A stretch of DNA of 64,000 nucleotides from the NCBI GenBank assembly GCA_037200685.1, contig JBBCIG010000006.1:21483-85482 (forward strand). Reading direction: 5' to 3'. The notes below the pieces were generated by a model that made no database searches, was not told the origin of the DNA, and saw only the letters and a list, made by a program, of their open reading frames with translations. Origin of the DNA: JAJKIP01 sp037200685 (GTDB lineage Bacteria > Bacteroidota > Bacteroidia > Chitinophagales > Chitinophagaceae). The position numbers and the translations under genes are program-made. Every line of letters begins with the position of its first letter. Position 1 is the first letter of the stretch. Shown here in pieces: positions 8,425 to 18,899 of the stretch.

Positions 8425-9090
8425 TTATGCATTATGCTTTTTACGCCTGTTGATTTTCTTTTTATATTTTAAAAGCTTACGGGAAACAACTTTTGCAATT
8501 TCTCCGGCACCATCGGCAGTAGGATGAATTTTGTCAGGAAACCATTCAGGATGGTTGCTCAATGGTTTATTCAGGTTAATTATTTTCACATGGCCTTTTT
8601 TAGCAACAATTTTTACAAGCTTTACAATTTCATTATTTACAATACTGTCATTGATATTGAAATTAATCCCATAAGCGGGAACAGGGAAGCATACCAATAC
8701 GAGAGGTTTTGATGGCAATGCCTCCAACTCTTTGATCATAGCAATATAATCGTTGACAAATTCGTCTTTGAATTTCCAGTTTTGTGGTTTGGCGTCATTA
8801 GTACCCAGTTTAATGATAGCAACGTCAGGCAAAAACGCTTTTGCATTTGCATAGGCCTTCTCTTTTATATAAGGGTAATCACCATTTGCCAGCAATGTCC
8901 GGCCACTAACGCCAAAATTTTCAATAGACCAATCACTACCCAATATTTTTTGTAATTGGGAAGGATAGGTTTCTTCTTTCTTCAATCCATGTCCAAACGT
9001 AATGCTGTTGCCTATACAGGCGACTTTAATTTGTGCGGAGACAACAGTAATAAGTAATGTAAAAAAGGCGAGGCTGACTATTTTTTTCAT
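8425..9090 (-). CDS. Secreted SGNH/GDSL esterase
   Basis: About 221 residues from ATG 9090. A signal peptide ends near VVSAQ. All four SGNH blocks can be seen: CIGNSITFGHG (Ser nucleophile), the Gly block NFGVSGRTLL, IKLGTNDAKP (Asn) and DKIHPTADGAGE (Asp and His). This places it among lysophospholipase L1-like and acetylesterase-like enzymes acting outside the cytoplasm. It is the first gene of the aldonate operon, which suggests removal of acyl groups from a plant-type oligosaccharide before its sugar acid is taken up. A Lys/Arg-rich tail (KYKKKINRRKKHN) follows the catalytic domain. Confidence 0.85.
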   Translation of the reverse strand: MKKIVSLAFFTLLITVVSAQIKVACIGNSITFGHGLKKEETYPSQLQKILGSDWSIENFGVSGRTLLANGDYPYIKEKAYANAKAFLPDVAIIKLGTNDAKPQNWKFKDEFVNDYIAMIKELEALPSKPLVLVCFPVPAYGINFNINDSIVNNEIVKLVKIVAKKGHVKIINLNKPLSNHPEWFPDKIHPTADGAGEIAKVVSRKLLKYKKKINRRKKHNA

Positions 9091-9257
9091 AAGCAAGAAG
9101 TGGGAATAAAGATGATTTTATCTTTAAAAATAATACTTTGTAGCTATTTGGTAATAAAGAATTCTTTACCAGTTTCGTAAGAGTATATTTATGGAGTATT
9201 TAATAGAACTTTGAAAATACAACTGTTGTACATCACTATGAGACAGTCCATGATAGC

Positions 9258-9978
9258 ATGAAAATTATAACCTGGAACTGTAATATGGCTTTCAGAAAAA
9301 AAGCCGCTTTTATCCTGGAGCATAAACCAGACATTTTAATTATTGTAGAGTGTGAGCATCCAGACAAATTATTATATAAGGGCGAGACGCCAAAACCGAC
9401 AGGTAGTTTATGGTTTGGAAAAAACTACCATAAAGGACTTGCAATATTTTCCTATGGCGATTATCGGTTTAAAATTCATGAAAATCATAACGAGAACTTT
9501 AAAATGATAATACCAATTGAGATTACGGGCGGGCACTTTGATTTTAATTTATTTTTGGTTTGGGCGTATAACCCGGACGATAAAGATGGAAGATATATTA
9601 CTCAAAGTTTGGAAAGCTATTAACCACTATGATGAGTTATTGACGGACAAGCCGACAATGTTGATTGGTGACTTTAACAGCAATACGATTTGGGACTACA
9701 AAAAACACAGGCTGGGCAATCATTCGCTTGTTGTAAAACAATTAGAAAATAAAAAAATTTTCAGCACATACCATCTTTATCACAAACAAGCACAGGGTAC
9801 GGAGCAACATCCGACATTTTATATGTACCGGCATAAAAACAAGCCATATCACATTGATTATTGTTTTGTCTCAGCTGAAATGTTAAACAAACTTCAATCA
9901 GTAGAAATAGGAGATTATGACTTTTGGACAAAGTATAGCGATCACGTTCCTTTGATTGTTACATTTGACAATGCCTAA
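9258..9978 (+). CDS. Endonuclease/exonuclease/phosphatase family protein, one frameshift
   Basis: The two halves lie in different frames: MKIITWNCNMAFRKKA to about 9605, then KVWKAINHYDELLTDKP to 9978. Together they give about 240 residues. Catalytic landmarks of the fold are present: WNCN (Asn), ILIIVECE (metal-binding Glu), MLIGDFNSN (Asp/Asn) and the terminal SDHVPLI (Asp-His). One base too many near 9604-9612 (the CAAAGTTT stretch) explains the break. The protein has no signal peptide. It could be a DNA-repair-type nuclease or a phosphodiesterase; the sequence does not decide. A gap of about 165 bp to the divergent SGNH operon should hold promoters. Confidence 0.7.
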
Positions 9979-10051
9979 CGGGGAGAAGATCAACTATTTG
10001 ATGGATGAATGCTTGCAAACGGCTTATTGATTAAATATTTGTTTATAAGTT

Positions 10052-10576
10052 TTGAAAAAATCGATAATAATAAAAAGACTAAAAGCTTTTGCAATAGATT
10101 ATTTAATTATCCTTATTTATATAGGATTATTATTTAGCGCTACCTTACTAATTTCCAGTTTATTTCATTTGAATTTAAATAATACAAATCCTGTAACCGG
10201 GGAAATGATTTCATTTACTTTTTTGACACTCCCGGTCATTCTTTATTTCGTAGTATGCGAGAATGGTAAAAACGCCGGTACGCAAGGCAAAAGAAAATTC
10301 GGATTGAAAATCGTAAGTAATAATTTGACGAAAGCAACCATCGGTCAGCTTTTACTACGAAACTGGTTTAAATTTCTTCCCTGGGAGCTGGCCCATTTTT
10401 TTGTATACCAGCTTTTTTATTTCAATTCGACTAATACGACTATTCCGGGTTGGGTGTTAGCGGGTTTAATAGCGCCGCAAGTGCTTGCAATAACCTATTT
10501 GCTTTTTATCGTATTTGCCAAAAAAAATCGTAGTATCTATGAATTAATTTCTCAAACAAAGGTTATTCAACAGTAG
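10052..10576 (+). CDS. RDD family membrane protein
   Basis: 174 residues from a TTG start that follows an AT-rich leader. It begins KRLKAFAIDYLIILIYIGLL, the RDD-type first helix with its Arg and Asp, followed by three further hydrophobic segments. GKNAGTQGKRKFGLKI is the conserved cytoplasmic loop of the family. Members are small inner-membrane proteins of largely unknown, sometimes transport-related, function. It stands alone between the nuclease-like gene and the convergent GH43 gene. Confidence 0.75.
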   Translation: MKKSIIIKRLKAFAIDYLIILIYIGLLFSATLLISSLFHLNLNNTNPVTGEMISFTFLTLPVILYFVVCENGKNAGTQGKRKFGLKIVSNNLTKATIGQLLLRNWFKFLPWELAHFFVYQLFYFNSTNTTIPGWVLAGLIAPQVLAITYLLFIVFAKKNRSIYELISQTKVIQQ

Positions 10577-10666
10577 AAAACAGTATATAAGTTATACAGT
10601 GTAAGAAATACGAATAGCAAAATATTTCTCTTGCCGTATAGTCGCCTTAATTGTATAGTTTCTTTT

Positions 10667-12040
10667 TTAATCCAGCGGACTTAATTCTATATAGTCGATA
10701 TTAAAATTGCCATTACCGCCGATCAGCTTTATGGTATTATTATCACCAGGATTCAACCTGGCGGTGAAACTCACCTTTTGAAACTCACCAACTTCATTTC
10801 CCGGAAACAGGTTCAGGAGCGAATAATCGATACCGTTAATAACTAGTTGCATACGTCCATAAGATGCGACCGAATAATAGATAGTAATATTGAACCTGCT
10901 ATCCTTTTTTGTTCCCTGAATTTTATCAAATTGAATAAAGGACCTGCCGGAACTGGCTACATCTTTACCATGTGAGGCAAGTATGTTATTGGAAACAGTG
11001 GCGCTTCCTTCCACGGCAGCGTTCTCCGCTTCATAGCGGAAAGATTTAAGAGAAACTTGTTTTACCATTTTAACAGCTGGTACACCCGCCTTTGTCTGCT
11101 TTACCAGTTGCATACTACCATCATCATTAAAATTCAACTCGTCAACGCATATAGATCTCAGGTTACCCTTTCCTGTGTTGGAAATGGATTGGTTATGATA
11201 AAACGCATACCACTTTCCTTTGTATTCAACAACAGAGCCGTGGTTCGTATCGCACCCCGTTGTTCCAAGAAATACTCCCCGGTACATCCAGGGCCCTAAG
11301 GGCGATGAACTCGTGGCATATCTCAATTGATTTTCTTTGGGATTGTTATCAGCATAAGCCAGGTAATAAATTCCTGCTCTTTTAAAAACCCAGGCTGCTT
11401 CGTGAAAATCAACCAGGCCTTCCATCTTTTTCGTGGCCCCATCTATCTCGACCATATTGTCTTTGAGTTTTCCGCCCTTGCATACACTCCCTCCGCCATA
11501 ATAGAAATAAGCGCTGCCGTCTGTATCAACAAATACGCATGGATCGATCATCGCATTTGAATCAAGTCCCTTGATATATCCCATAGATTTGAAATCACTG
11601 GCCGGCTTTTTACTTGTAGCAACACCTATTTTCCACGAAGAATTCCATTTGGTGTCGCTGGGATGCGGGAAATAAAAATAGTAAATACCATTTTTATAAG
11701 CACAATCAGGTGCCCACATAAACCCACCTTCCTGCCGTCCCCATACCACCTGGCCGGCATTTAAAATCTCGCCCTCATCACGCCAATTCGCCATATCGTC
11801 TGTAGAATAGACATGATACCTGTCCATGAGATCGCAGCCCCTGGCAGGATCGACATCATGAGAAGGATAAACGTACAAACGACCATCGGACCAGGCATGG
11901 GCAGACGGATCGGCTGTGTAGATGGTAGTAATAAATGGATTTTGGCAAAAGCAAAACGCCGGCACAACGGACAGGATAAGCAAAACGATACGCTTCCTAT
12001 TTGTTCCGAATAACAATGCAGCACAACAAATTTTTTTCAT
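10667..12040 (-). CDS. Glycoside hydrolase family 43 protein with C-terminal CBM6-like domain
   Basis: About 457 residues from ATG 12040, where a Lys-rich start leads into a signal peptide (LLILSVVPAFCFCQ); an earlier in-frame start at 12076 is less likely. The five-bladed propeller is recognisable: YTADPSAHAWSDGRLYVYPS (catalytic base Asp), MIDPCVFVDTDG (pKa-modulating Asp) and VDFHEAAWVFKR (general acid Glu). The last ~125 residues (YEAENAAVEG... to NFNIDYIELSPL) form a CBM6-like carbohydrate-binding module. GH43 enzymes release arabinose or xylose from plant polysaccharides; the start motif resembles bacteroidetal xylan- or arabinan-acting members. No SusC/D pair lies nearby. Confidence 0.9.
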   Translation of the reverse strand: MKKICCAALLFGTNRKRIVLLILSVVPAFCFCQNPFITTIYTADPSAHAWSDGRLYVYPSHDVDPARGCDLMDRYHVYSTDDMANWRDEGEILNAGQVVWGRQEGGFMWAPDCAYKNGIYYFYFPHPSDTKWNSSWKIGVATSKKPASDFKSMGYIKGLDSNAMIDPCVFVDTDGSAYFYYGGGSVCKGGKLKDNMVEIDGATKKMEGLVDFHEAAWVFKRAGIYYLAYADNNPKENQLRYATSSSPLGPWMYRGVFLGTTGCDTNHGSVVEYKGKWYAFYHNQSISNTGKGNLRSICVDELNFNDDGSMQLVKQTKAGVPAVKMVKQVSLKSFRYEAENAAVEGSATVSNNILASHGKDVASSGRSFIQFDKIQGTKKDSRFNITIYYSVASYGRMQLVINGIDYSLLNLFPGNEVGEFQKVSFTARLNPGDNNTIKLIGGNGNFNIDYIELSPLD

Positions 12041-12381
12041 CGTAATTAGTTTAATTCCTGGCAGGTCTTTTTGCAAAAACCGCAGGCAAGCTCCTTTTTG
12101 ACGATGGATGCCGAAAATAAATACACAAGCCTAATATTTGACTAATAAATGATTAATGAATATTCAATGCAGTTCGTATGTAATGCATTGAACCGGGCGT
12201 CGTTTATTTTTTTATGCCAGGCAACAAACGGTCTCCCCGCAATTAATGAATTATTAGTAACCTGTTAGTTCCCGTAATATATATTTACACCTTAATTTAG
12301 CAACCTAATTATCAGCTACTTCTTACGATCGACATTCTTCAAAAAGAATTCTGCGATAGAAGCATCCAAACTGAAAGTTTT
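12041..12381. other. Divergent intergenic region between GH43 and the outer-membrane barrel gene
   Basis: About 340 bp that must carry the promoters of both genes. It is AT-rich around 12120-12180 and 12245-12300. TATATTTA near 12280 resembles the Bacteroidota -7 element TAnnTTTG but lacks the final G. No repeat, RNA gene or small coding region is apparent. Confidence 0.4.
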
Positions 12382-15105
12382 ATGCCCAAACGCTTATTGC
12401 TATTATTTGCGCTGATTTTTATTTGTTTAGCTGGCTTTACACAAAAAACGTTACATGTTTCCGGGAAGCTGATAGATTCATCAGGTGTGCAGTTGGGTAA
12501 TACTACTATTAAACTGACTTCGGAAACGGACAGCTTAACAGGGATAACAGATAATACGGGTGCTTTCGCATTCAACCTGCGCTTTAAAGCGATAGTTACG
12601 ATAGAAATAACAAGAATTGGCTATGCAACTTATCGGAAACAATACCGGAATGCAGAACCTGTTCTAAAGTTGGGTACCATTATACTTCTGCAAGAACCCG
12701 AAACAATGGGTGAAGTGATCGTCCGGTCTGTTAGCCCCATTTTAATAAAAGAAGACACGGTACAATTCAATGTTTCTTCGTATAAAGTGAGGGAAGGAGC
12801 CCCGGTAGAAGACGTAGTCAAAAAATTACCCGGAGTAACGGTAGATAAAGACGGCCAGGTAACCGCACAGGGTAAGCCGGTGGCACGCATCCGTGTAAAT
12901 GGAAAAGATTTCTTTGGAGGTGATGTTCAAACGGCGCTTCAAAATCTGCCCGCGGACGTTATTGAAAACATCCAGATTATTGACGATTATGGTGACCAGG
13001 CCAATTTATCGGGTATTAAAAGCAATGAACCGGAAAAAATAATCAATATCAACATTCGCAAAGACAAAAACCATGGTCGTTTCGGAACCGCAACCGCCGC
13101 AGCAGGCGATCAACATCGTTATGCAGGAGCGCTCATGGGAAATTATTTCAAAGATCAGCAACAGGTTTCTGTTATCGGCGCCATCAACAATACCAATGCG
13201 AACCTTTTTAATTTTAACGGGGGTGGAAATGGCGGCGGGGCCAGGGGCGTAAATTTCGGAAATGCGGAAAGAGCGCTGAATGGCGGAAATGGTATCAGCA
13301 CCTCAAAGTCAGCGGGCTTTAATTACAAAGACAACTGGGGGAGTAAAATAGCGGTGAACGGCAGTTATAGTTTTACCTCCCGTAATACTTCTTCCAGCAG
13401 TGTTTCGCAGCAACAGGATATTAATCCTGCTAATATCCGTTTCACCGAAAGAATAAGCGAAAGAAATTTTACAGACGTAAACCATCGTGCGACATTTAAT
13501 ATGGAATACAGGATGGATTCGATGAATTTTTTAAAAGTTTCGCCCTACCTGTCCTTATCCTCTTCCGAATCAGCAGGAAGCGGTCAATCGGCTATCAGCC
13601 GCAAAGGTTATTATACATTCAACAAGAGTGAATCATCCTCGTCTTCCAAAGCGCCTAATGGCGGAACGGATCTTTTATTTAATCATAAGTTTTCCAAACG
13701 CGGACGCAATATCAGTTTGTTTACCAGTATCAACTATTCTTACCGGAACCAGTATCAACGAACAAAAAATAATTATGCGAATGACGATTCCACCTTTGTT
13801 CCTGTTTTGCATAAGGATACCATTCAGCAGCAGCATGTTGATATTATGAACCGGAACCTTCGCACGGTTGTGAAGTTGTCTTATACGGAACCAATAGCGA
13901 ACAACACTTTCCTGGAATTGAGTTATGAATGGAACCGTTCGGCTACCAACAATAAAAGAACAGTGGAAGATATTGACCCGGTGTCGCTCGTCCCCTCCTA
14001 CAACGATGTTCAAAGCAACTATTTCAATTACCAGTTTGTAACAAACAGGATAGGTTTGAACATTAAAGGAAACCATCCGAAATATTATTATGTAATAGGA
14101 GTGGTGTCACAACCTTCTGCTTTAAGCGGGCAGTCGGTCAGTAAGCGTATTAATACAGAATACAATCATATCAGCTGGCTGCCGGTAGGGCGTTTCGTTT
14201 ATAATTTTGCAAAAAGTCATAATCTTACGATTACATATAATGGCAATAGCCGCGAACCGGAATTTATGCAGATACAGCCGGTTACCGACAGTTCAAACCT
14301 GAATAACATCATTATCGGTAACCCGGATCTGCAGGCGGAGTTAACCCGTAGATTTGGTATTCAATACAATAAATTTGATAACAAAACAGGCCGCTCGTTA
14401 TTTACCAACTTCTTTTTTAACCAAACGGATAACAAGATTGTATATAACAGGGTTAACAATGCTTCAGGAACGGGACGAACCACCAGCTACCTGAATACAA
14501 ATGGATTCTACAATGTGAATGCTGATGGGTCGATGACAAGGCCTTTTAGTAACAAGCGATTTTTTATAACTGTCGCTTTCAACGGCAGCTACGGCAACAA
14601 CATATCATTTACAGACAATCAGCGGAACAAAGGGAACAACTGGAGTGTGCGGCCTTCCACGAATTTCAGGATAGATATCGCTGATAAAATTGACGCGGCT
14701 GTAAGCGCATCATACACCATCTACCATACCACTACCCGCTATACCAGCTTTACGAATACGACCAAAGCCAGGATTTTAAATTTGGGTATTAATGGGAAAA
14801 CTTATTTTTTTAAAGATTTTACCATTGGTTATGATCTGAATAAAATCATCAACTATGGTTTTAGTAACAATGTAAGCAGCAATCCTACCATCCTGAATGT
14901 TTTTACAGAGTATCGTTTCTTAAAAAAACGGCATGCTACCGTAAGGTTACAGGGGTTTGATTTGTTTAATCAAAATGAAGGTATCAGCAGGACTATTAAC
15001 GAAACAACTATCACAGATAGCCGAAACAACAGGTTAGCCCGGTATTTTCTTCTTTCGTTCAATTTTCGGCTACAACAGTTTGGTGGAAACCGGGAGAGAG
15101 GCTGA
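12382..15105 (+). CDS. Outer-membrane beta-barrel protein with carboxypeptidase-like domain and TonB-receptor-like plug
   Basis: 907 residues. A signal peptide (LLLLFALIFICLAGFTQ) is followed by a carboxypeptidase regulatory-like beta-sandwich (about 25-110). The plug-like region has the hallmark VEDVVKKLPGVTVDKDGQ and NLPADVIENIQIIDDYGDQA (about 140-220). The remaining ~650 residues are barrel strands rich in Asn, Tyr and aromatic-polar alternation; the C-terminus is FLLSFNFRLQQFGG. This is the SusC-like 'outer membrane beta-barrel family' frequent in Chitinophagaceae. No SusD partner follows, so transport of a specific polysaccharide cannot be claimed; a surface receptor or secretion role is equally possible. 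A Gly/Asn-rich stretch occurs near residues 275-310. Confidence 0.85.
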   Translation: MPKRLLLLFALIFICLAGFTQKTLHVSGKLIDSSGVQLGNTTIKLTSETDSLTGITDNTGAFAFNLRFKAIVTIEITRIGYATYRKQYRNAEPVLKLGTIILLQEPETMGEVIVRSVSPILIKEDTVQFNVSSYKVREGAPVEDVVKKLPGVTVDKDGQVTAQGKPVARIRVNGKDFFGGDVQTALQNLPADVIENIQIIDDYGDQANLSGIKSNEPEKIININIRKDKNHGRFGTATAAAGDQHRYAGALMGNYFKDQQQVSVIGAINNTNANLFNFNGGGNGGGARGVNFGNAERALNGGNGISTSKSAGFNYKDNWGSKIAVNGSYSFTSRNTSSSSVSQQQDINPANIRFTERISERNFTDVNHRATFNMEYRMDSMNFLKVSPYLSLSSSESAGSGQSAISRKGYYTFNKSESSSSSKAPNGGTDLLFNHKFSKRGRNISLFTSINYSYRNQYQRTKNNYANDDSTFVPVLHKDTIQQQHVDIMNRNLRTVVKLSYTEPIANNTFLELSYEWNRSATNNKRTVEDIDPVSLVPSYNDVQSNYFNYQFVTNRIGLNIKGNHPKYYYVIGVVSQPSALSGQSVSKRINTEYNHISWLPVGRFVYNFAKSHNLTITYNGNSREPEFMQIQPVTDSSNLNNIIIGNPDLQAELTRRFGIQYNKFDNKTGRSLFTNFFFNQTDNKIVYNRVNNASGTGRTTSYLNTNGFYNVNADGSMTRPFSNKRFFITVAFNGSYGNNISFTDNQRNKGNNWSVRPSTNFRIDIADKIDAAVSASYTIYHTTTRYTSFTNTTKARILNLGINGKTYFFKDFTIGYDLNKIINYGFSNNVSSNPTILNVFTEYRFLKKRHATVRLQGFDLFNQNEGISRTINETTITDSRNNRLARYFLLSFNFRLQQFGGNRERG

Positions 15106-15182
15106 CCGATGACCGAGGCGTTGATGGTTGAATTATTTGATTGTTCAATGCCTAACTTATCCGGCTCAGCCAGCGTCTTTTA

Positions 15183-15650
15183 TTATTTTTTTACAGGATA
15201 TTCCCTGATGAATTTTGGAGCATCTACCCCTTCAGTATAAAGAAATGTAATTAAGAGTTTGGCAGGTTCTGTCGCACTTAAATTCTTGGTAAACACATGA
15301 AGAGAATAGGGTGGCTCGTGCAAAACCTGGCCTTTAGTATAAGTTATTGGTTGATCATTACCTAATCGATGTTGTATTGTTCCTTCAATAACATAAATAA
15401 ACACTTCCGCTCCATGGCGATGGGCAATTGTATCAGCCTGGCCCGGCGCCATAATGTACTCGTTAACCCTGTATCTTTTATTAACAAGACCGCTATCTGT
15501 TAACGCTTTATCGATGAGACGGGTGTTGCTGCTTTTTGCAACGGGTGCATGCATCGCAGCGTGGGGATCTGATTGGGCAAAAGTATTGGTAACAAAAAAT
15601 GAAGTGAATAGAATTGCAGAAAAAACGATTATTCTCCTGGTGTTTTTCAT
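15183..15650 (-). CDS. Secreted cupin-domain protein
   Basis: 155 residues with a signal peptide ending at NTFAQ. The cupin is seen as DTIAHRHGAEVFIYVIEG (two His and a Glu, motif 1) and HEPPYSLHVFTK (motif 2 His), enough to bind a metal. A short His-containing linker (HAAMHAP) follows the signal. Such periplasmic cupins have no assigned substrate. It is convergent with the barrel gene and is the last intact gene before the frameshift-rich zone. Confidence 0.75.
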   Translation of the reverse strand: MKNTRRIIVFSAILFTSFFVTNTFAQSDPHAAMHAPVAKSSNTRLIDKALTDSGLVNKRYRVNEYIMAPGQADTIAHRHGAEVFIYVIEGTIQHRLGNDQPITYTKGQVLHEPPYSLHVFTKNLSATEPAKLLITFLYTEGVDAPKFIREYPVKK

Positions 15651-15775
15651 TTTATTAAAGGTTTTAAAGATGATAATTTATGGTATGGTTAAGAATAAAA
15701 ATCCCCTGAAAATATTTTTCAGGGAATAGCAGATCTGAATTATAAATGATTATTCACTTCTTTGATTTATCGTAG

Positions 15776-17965
15776 TTATTTTGACATGTCGATCACATCA
15801 GCTTTTCGAATAGCAGGAATAACCACCAGGTCAATTAATTTGCCATCTTTTATTTTGCCTTGTACTGTTGTATTGTAAGGAGCATTTAATTTAAAATCAG
15901 TATCCCATTCTTTTGGCCAGGCCGGAAGCAGTATTATCTTTTTGCCATCCGTCTGCATCAACATTTCCTGTAAGCCATGCTCGCCATTTCCACCATTATC
16001 CTGGTCAGGCATATAATCATGTCCCCGTGCCCAAAAAGCTGGAAATTTTAATGAAGGATCTTTCCTCGTGAGGTTGAATGAAACATATGACCTCGCTACA
16101 ATCAGTTAATCCAAGCATCGCTGCCTGTATTGGGTCTTGTGCCCAGCAACCCATATCCTTTTTACCACTAAATACACGAGCATTAAAAGTATTTATAGCC
16201 ATTTGCAAACCAGGTTTGGATACGCCATACAACCGAAAGGGAAAAATTGCATACAACTCAGGGTTTTCAGAATTTTTTGGTTTCTCTGTTTGCGGTCCGG
16301 TATAAGGCAATAATACCTGTTTACCATCCTTTTCCCCTACAGGTAACTCAGGAAGTTCCTTGTAGAGACGCTGCCATTGTTCATGTAATTTGATATCCGT
16401 AAGATCAGCAGGAAGTGCAATTAGTCTTTTTAAAATAACGTGAAGCGCTGCAATATCCGGTGCAGGATTATGTGTTTTCCAGAATTGCTCGATAGAATTA
16501 AGCGAATCAAGCAACAATTTTCCTTGATTATCCCGTGTAAAATGCTGGTCATAGAATGTAATGCCACCGGATGCCACAGGCAGGAGTATATCCTTAACAA
16601 ATTTCTTGTCACCAGTAAAATCATAATAATCAAGCATCATCATGCTTATTTCAAGTATGGGAAGAAAATAATGGTCCGTCCAGCTTTCTTTAGTTTCCGG
16701 GCCTACGTATTTTAATCCACCCCAGAATGGTGCTGTCTCACCAAAGTAAACTCCATCATGATTGTAGAATTTTTTTACCTGGGCGGCGTTATCGGCTACA
16801 ATACCCGCATACATTTTAAATAGGGGAAGCATTTCATCAAAGTCACCTGCTTTCAATCGCGGCCAGTACATATGCCGTGTATTCTGAAACCAGTATTGTC
16901 CGCCCCACTCACGGAAATCAGCATCGATTTTCACAGTTGATCTTCCGCTCCTGTATTCAGGATTATCTACCACAAAAAGAGAACCGTTGAATTTTATCGG
17001 GTATGCTCCTCTACCTGCACATGCTGTAATGAAACGTTGAAGCACATAACCCTGGTTCACCTTGCTTGCAGTCGTATCTCCGTGGATGAATATCCAGCTG
17101 CGATGCCAGAATTTGTCCCACCATTGCTGATGCGCCAAACGTGTTTGTTCCAGTTTAAGTTGATTCAATTTTATTACCTGGTTATTTAACCGGGATAACC
17201 AATTCTCTTTTGTTAGATTTTTTGTAGTTAAAGGATAAATAGAGATCAGTTGTGAAGTGCCTGCATTGGCAGATTCCAGCGTAACATTATCCTGGCTTAC
17301 CAAACCTTTCCCTTCAATGGATCCTCCAAAGATAAAACCACGTATATGCGGATCGGAATTAGATGGGTTTTCATGATACCATGTAATTTTATTTTCCTTG
17401 TTGGTGAGAGTGGTATCCCCGCTGCCCATGCGCCAGTTCTCTAACGCAACTTTTACCGAAACGGGATTTACACTTTTTGATTCAACCCTGATAACAGGAT
17501 TATTTGCATCTACCCATACCCTAAGTGTTACACCAGTTGCATCGGTTCCTTCCTTTACTATTATTTCACTGTTGCTCAACCGGAGTACCTGGCTAAATGT
17601 TGCATCCTGTCCCAACGGATTCGGGTTTACCGATACTCGTACCTTCCCTAATTTCATCAACACTCCACCCTCCTTTACCCAGGCATTTTTTTCGTTTGGC
17701 GCCGGCGCTCCCCATGAATCGGTTTTAGCAATAAAAAACATAGATCGCCATTTTGTTCAACCCAAACATTCAAGGCAATATCACCATTTCCAAGCGGCAT
17801 AGATTGTGACGAGGTTGGGCCAGGAACGTTCCAACTTACATTATATGTATCCAGCCATGGTTTAATATCTATGGCTTTTTTATTTTGACCGTTAGCAGCA
17901 GTACTGGCCATACCAATACCTGTTATCGCTATTAGTACCAGTTTAACGAATAGTTTTGTGTTCAC
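15776..17965 (-). CDS. DUF5703 domain protein, GH95-like glycoside hydrolase, frameshifted
   Basis: A GTG at 17963-17965 opens a signal peptide (VKLVLIAITGIGMAS). The N-terminal DUF5703 signature SMPLGNGDIALNVWVEQNGD runs into a second frame (AKTDSWGAPAPNEKNAWV) near 17715. A 570-residue body follows with the helical alpha/alpha barrel typical of GH95/GH65-like enzymes (WGGQYWFQNTRHMYWP, DGVYFGETAPFWGG). A second break near 16088 moves to the frame ending DQDNGGNGEHGLQEMLMQ and a beta-sandwich tail. Two indels rebuild a protein of about 725 residues. It is probably a periplasmic fucosidase-like or related hydrolase. It is the last gene of a minus-strand run with DUF1080 and PQQ dehydrogenase genes. 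Confidence 0.75.
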
Positions 17966-18098
17966 TTATGTTTGATTTTATTAAGGTTAGATCCGAAAGC
18001 TATTTTGCTAAAGACAGTTATTACTATGAGATTATTGAAGACAGAGATATCTCCGTTGATCAATAAAATGATGCCGGTGAATTATTAAAAAATTATTG

Positions 18099-18858
18099 CT
18101 ACAATTTTTTAATCTTAATATTTCTCCATGAGCTTGATCCCGGGTGTTCCTGTAATGCAATTTTACCTTTTGCCATTTTAGCAAAGTCGGCGAAGTCCTT
18201 ATGGGCTGACCATTGCGACCAGGTCTGCCGAATTTACTTTTAGCTACCAATGCATTCCATTCCGCACTTCCAATTTTGCCCGTCGAATGTTTGGGTTCCA
18301 TTCAACCATAAAGTAAGATGACCTTTATTTTGTAAAATTCTTACCTGGTTCCATTCACCTACAGGCTTGGGTTTAGAAACGGCTGCGGACCCGGCAATAT
18401 CATATAAACAACCGGCGAGGTGTGTTTCAGGACTTTTATCTGCGCCATCAATATTATCCAGCACCTGCATTTCGGGGCCGTTAAAAAAAGTAGCATTGTA
18501 TTTACGATCTTCCTGGATGTCGAAAATAATTCCGCTGTTACTTCCTTTTTACCACTTTCCACTCCAGCCTGAAGTCAAAATTTTCAAACTCTTCATTGGT
18601 TACAATATCTCCTCCTCCTGTTCTTCCTGTGGCAGGAACAAAAGTGATAGCTCCATCCTGTACCTGCCATTTGGAACCTACAGTATCCTGCAGGTAGGTA
18701 TGCCAGCCGTTGGTGGATTTGCCGTCAAATAATAATTTCCATCCGTCATTTTCTTCTTTTTTACTAAGTGTATTGATGGATGATTTTGTAGTGGTACAAA
18801 ATACATTCAAGAACAAAAGGCTGCCGATACATAGTGCTACATTCAATCGTCTTCTCAT
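18099..18858 (-). CDS. DUF1080 (3-keto-disaccharide hydrolase-like) protein, frameshifted
   Basis: Starts at ATG 18858 with a lipoprotein-like signal (LFLNVFCTTTK). DUF1080 landmarks appear over at least three frames: WKLLFDGKSTNGWHTY, a GGGDIVTNEEFENFDFRLEW strand, EMQVLDNIDGADKSPETHLA, GEWNQVRI and LNGTQTFDG, then SSWRNIKIKKL at the end. Joined, they give about 250 residues, the normal length. DUF1080 is a lectin-like jelly roll, now linked to hydrolysis of 3-keto-glycosides. Its place next to a sugar dehydrogenase fits a pathway that oxidises a glycoside and then cleaves the keto sugar; that link is inference. Confidence 0.75.
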
Positions 18859-18899
18859 AATTGGTTTTTATTAATTTTTTAAAATAAAAAGTATTCGAT

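Noticed and set aside
13675..14076. A 133-codon minus-strand ORF
   Set aside because: Antisense to the outer-membrane barrel gene, without signal or family features.
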